A DNA stretch of 64,000 bases. It comes from an uncultured Tropicimonas sp. (GTDB taxonomy: Bacteria; Pseudomonadota; Alphaproteobacteria; Rhodobacterales; Rhodobacteraceae). Each line of letters begins with the position of its first letter. Position 1 is the stretch's first letter. Below, in pieces: positions 61,856 through 64,000 of the stretch. A program made the position numbers and the translations under genes. The notes beneath the pieces are model-generated. The model had not been told where the DNA came from, did not search any database, and saw only the letters and a program-made list of their open reading frames with translations. The DNA lies in NCBI GenBank assembly GCA_947497945.1, contig CANMIP010000021.1, positions 1-64,000 of the forward strand. Reading direction: 5' to 3'.

Positions 61856-62737
61856 ATGATCGATCACCTCAGGCATATGGCCGTCTTCGCGCGGGTTGTG
61901 GATGCGGGCTCCTTCCGGGCGGCAGCCCGGGAGATCGGGCTCTCGCCCTCACGGGTGAGCGAGACGGTCTCCGATCTCGAAACCTATCTCGGCGCGACGC
62001 TGCTCTACCGGACGACCCGCAAGATTGCCCTGACCAGTGAAGGCCGGGTCTTCCATGCCCGCGTGACCGAGATGTTGCGCAGCGCCGAGACCGGGTTGAA
62101 CGAGCTCAACGCGCTGTCGCTGGAGCCGGCAGGGGCGTTGCGGATCTCTGCGCCGGCCTTCATGGCCTCGTCGGGCATCTCGACGGCGATTGCCGAGTTC
62201 ATCCGGCTGCACCCGCATGTCGCGCTGTCGGTGTCCTTCACGGATTACCGCGTGGACCTGATGGAGGACGGGTTCGACGTGAATATCCGCGCCGGTTGGC
62301 TGCAGGACAGCTCGATGATGTCGCGCAAGCTGGGCGACATGGAGCGGGTGCTGGTGGCCGGCGCGGAATATGCCGCGTCGCGCCCGCGGCCCGAACACCC
62401 GTCCGAGCTGGAGGACTGGGACTGGATCGGCTTCGCGCACCGCCCGGATGCGGAGGAGTTCCTGTCGCCGGACGGCGGGCGGGTGAAGGTCCTCGGACGC
62501 TCGCAATTGCAGGTCGACAGCGCCGAGGCGCTTTATCACTTCACGCGGCAGAATCTCGGCGTGACGATCCTGCCGTCCTATCTGGCGGCGCGCGGCGAGG
62601 CGACGGGCGGGTTCGTGCGGCTGCTGCCGGAATGGGGGCTCCGTCCGCTCGGCCTGCATGCGGTCTGGCCGGACCAGTCGCGGCGGGAGAGCCTGACCCT
62701 GCTCTTCGTGCGTTTCCTGGCCGAGCGATACCGTTAG
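61856..62737 (+). CDS. LysR family transcriptional regulator
   Basis: 'MIDHLRHMAVFARVVDAGSFRAAAREIGLSPSRVSETVSDLETYLGATLLYRTTRKIALTSEGRVFHARV'. Confidence 0.95.
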   Translation: MIDHLRHMAVFARVVDAGSFRAAAREIGLSPSRVSETVSDLETYLGATLLYRTTRKIALTSEGRVFHARVTEMLRSAETGLNELNALSLEPAGALRISAPAFMASSGISTAIAEFIRLHPHVALSVSFTDYRVDLMEDGFDVNIRAGWLQDSSMMSRKLGDMERVLVAGAEYAASRPRPEHPSELEDWDWIGFAHRPDAEEFLSPDGGRVKVLGRSQLQVDSAEALYHFTRQNLGVTILPSYLAARGEATGGFVRLLPEWGLRPLGLHAVWPDQSRRESLTLLFVRFLAERYR

Positions 62738-62802
62738 CAGCGGGCGAGGGGCGGGAAGCTCCGGGCAACTCCGTCGGGTTTGCGCCGGACGGGGAAGGGG
62801 GC

Positions 62803-64000
62803 TCAGGTCTCGAAGCTCTGCCGGATGGCGGCAAGGATCGTATCGCGGGAGACGGGTTTCATGAGCCGGATCGGCGCGGGGCCGGGCGCGGCCGCGGCAG
62901 ACGGCTCCTCCTCTTCCTCCTCGTAGCCGGAGACCAGGATCACGCGCAGACCGGGAGAAAGCGCTTGCAGTCGGCGCGCCAGCTCCGGCCCGAGCAAGCC
63001 GCCCGGCATCATGACATCCGACACCAGCAAATCATAGCCCGGGTCGGCCTCGAAGGCGCGGCAGGCGCTGGCGCCGTCGCCGGTGGCGGTCACCGCGTGC
63101 CCGGCGGCGCGAAGCGTGCGCACGGTCAGGTCGAGCACCTCCGGATCGTCCTCCGCAACCAGCACCCGCAGCCCGGCGGGGCGCTCCGGCGGCCGGGTCG
63201 GCTGCGCAGCACCATCGCCCTCGGCGCCGGTCTCGAGCGCGCCGAAGAAAAGCTGGAAGCGCGCGCCTTGCCCCGGCTGGGACAGCACGCGCACCTCGCC
63301 GCCGGACTGTTTCATGAAGCCCTGCACTTTCGACAGGCCGAGTCCGGAGCCGCTGCCGGGCGGTTTCGTGGTGAAGAAGGGGTCGAAGATCCGTGACAGG
63401 TGCTCCGGCGCGATCCCCTCGCCGGAATCGCTCACCGAGAGCAGGACGTGCGGCCCCTCGGGCAGATCCTCCGGCCCCTGTGCGTCCTCGGGCCCGATAT
63501 TGGCGGTTTCGACGATCAGCCGACCGCCTTCGGGCATCGCGTCCTTCGCGTTCAGGATGAGGTTCAGCAACACGCTCTCGGTCTCGCCGGGATCGGCCTC
63601 GACCGGCCAGAGCCGCTGGGCAAGCCGCGTCTCCAGCGTGATATTGGAGGGCAGCATCCGCGAGATCCAGCTCCGGGTCTCCTCGATCAGCGCGTTCAGG
63701 TCGACCCGGCGCGGCCGCAGCGGCGCGCGGCGGGCGAAGGCGAGCATGCTCTGGGTCAGGTCGGCGCCCCGCTGGGCCGCGGCGATCGTCGCATCGGCCA
63801 TGCGAAGCTCGGCGGGCTCGGAGAGGTGGTCGCGCAGCAGTTCCTGGTTGCCCATGATCACCGCCAGCAGGTTGTTGAAATCATGCGCCACGCCGCCGGT
63901 CAGCTGTCCGATCGCGCTCAGCCGGTCGGAGCGCTCGGCCTTTGTACGGCTGCGCTCCTGCTCGGTGACGTCATGGATGACGAGGACGGTGCCGATCTCG
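62803..64000 (-). CDS. Hybrid sensor histidine kinase/response regulator (partial, runs off the window end)
   Basis: '[30 protein letters not shown]', HATPase 'GSGLGLSKVQGFMKQSGGEVRVLSQPG', C-terminal REC 'LRVLVAEDDPEVLDLTVRTLRAAGHAVTATGDG'; frame open to 64000. Confidence 0.92.
   Translation of the reverse strand, partial: EIGTVLVIHDVTEQERSRTKAERSDRLSAIGQLTGGVAHDFNNLLAVIMGNQELLRDHLSEPAELRMADATIAAAQRGADLTQSMLAFARRAPLRPRRVDLNALIEETRSWISRMLPSNITLETRLAQRLWPVEADPGETESVLLNLILNAKDAMPEGGRLIVETANIGPEDAQGPEDLPEGPHVLLSVSDSGEGIAPEHLSRIFDPFFTTKPPGSGSGLGLSKVQGFMKQSGGEVRVLSQPGQGARFQLFFGALETGAEGDGAAQPTRPPERPAGLRVLVAEDDPEVLDLTVRTLRAAGHAVTATGDGASACRAFEADPGYDLLVSDVMMPGGLLGPELARRLQALSPGLRVILVSGYEEEEEEPSAAAAPGPAPIRLMKPVSRDTILAAIRQSFET

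Overview
This is a GC-rich alphaproteobacterial chromosomal window (Rhodobacterales-like by gene content; inference) with about 50 supported protein-coding genes. No rRNA, tRNA or CRISPR was recognised. Left edge (1-2650): decayed DNA with TRAP permease (DctQ/DctM), GH31 glycosidase and probable GntR-FCD relics. Then come a transglutaminase/DUF2126 - ATP-grasp/alpha-E - transglutaminase operon, an RND efflux pair, and a housekeeping stretch: RsmB-like methyltransferase, CckA-like hybrid kinase, recA, alaS, typA, tyrS, anmK, eno, Fur, J-domain protein, MoxR AAA ATPase, dksA, xerD, aroK, aroB. The main accessory locus is a GntR-controlled catabolic cluster at 41456-58385. It contains a TRAP transporter, four Gfo/Idh/MocA oxidoreductases, a QuiC-like 3-dehydroshikimate dehydratase/HPPD fusion, an AroE-like dehydrogenase, a stand-alone citrate-synthase/citryl-CoA-lyase-like protein, an unassigned 223-aa protein, a TIM-barrel isomerase, an acylating aldehyde dehydrogenase and a TPP enzyme. 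A recurring palindrome, CCAAAATATC-T-GATATTTTGG, occurs at its four promoter regions and is the best candidate operator. I propose that the locus degrades a quinate- or cyclitol-like compound; the substrate is inferred, not proven. Other signals: a CtrA-type box before cckA, an alphaproteobacterial SOS box before recA, a 141-bp MITE-like element with 21-bp perfect inverted ends and related degenerate copies, and a ~153-bp palindromic element between tyrS and typA.
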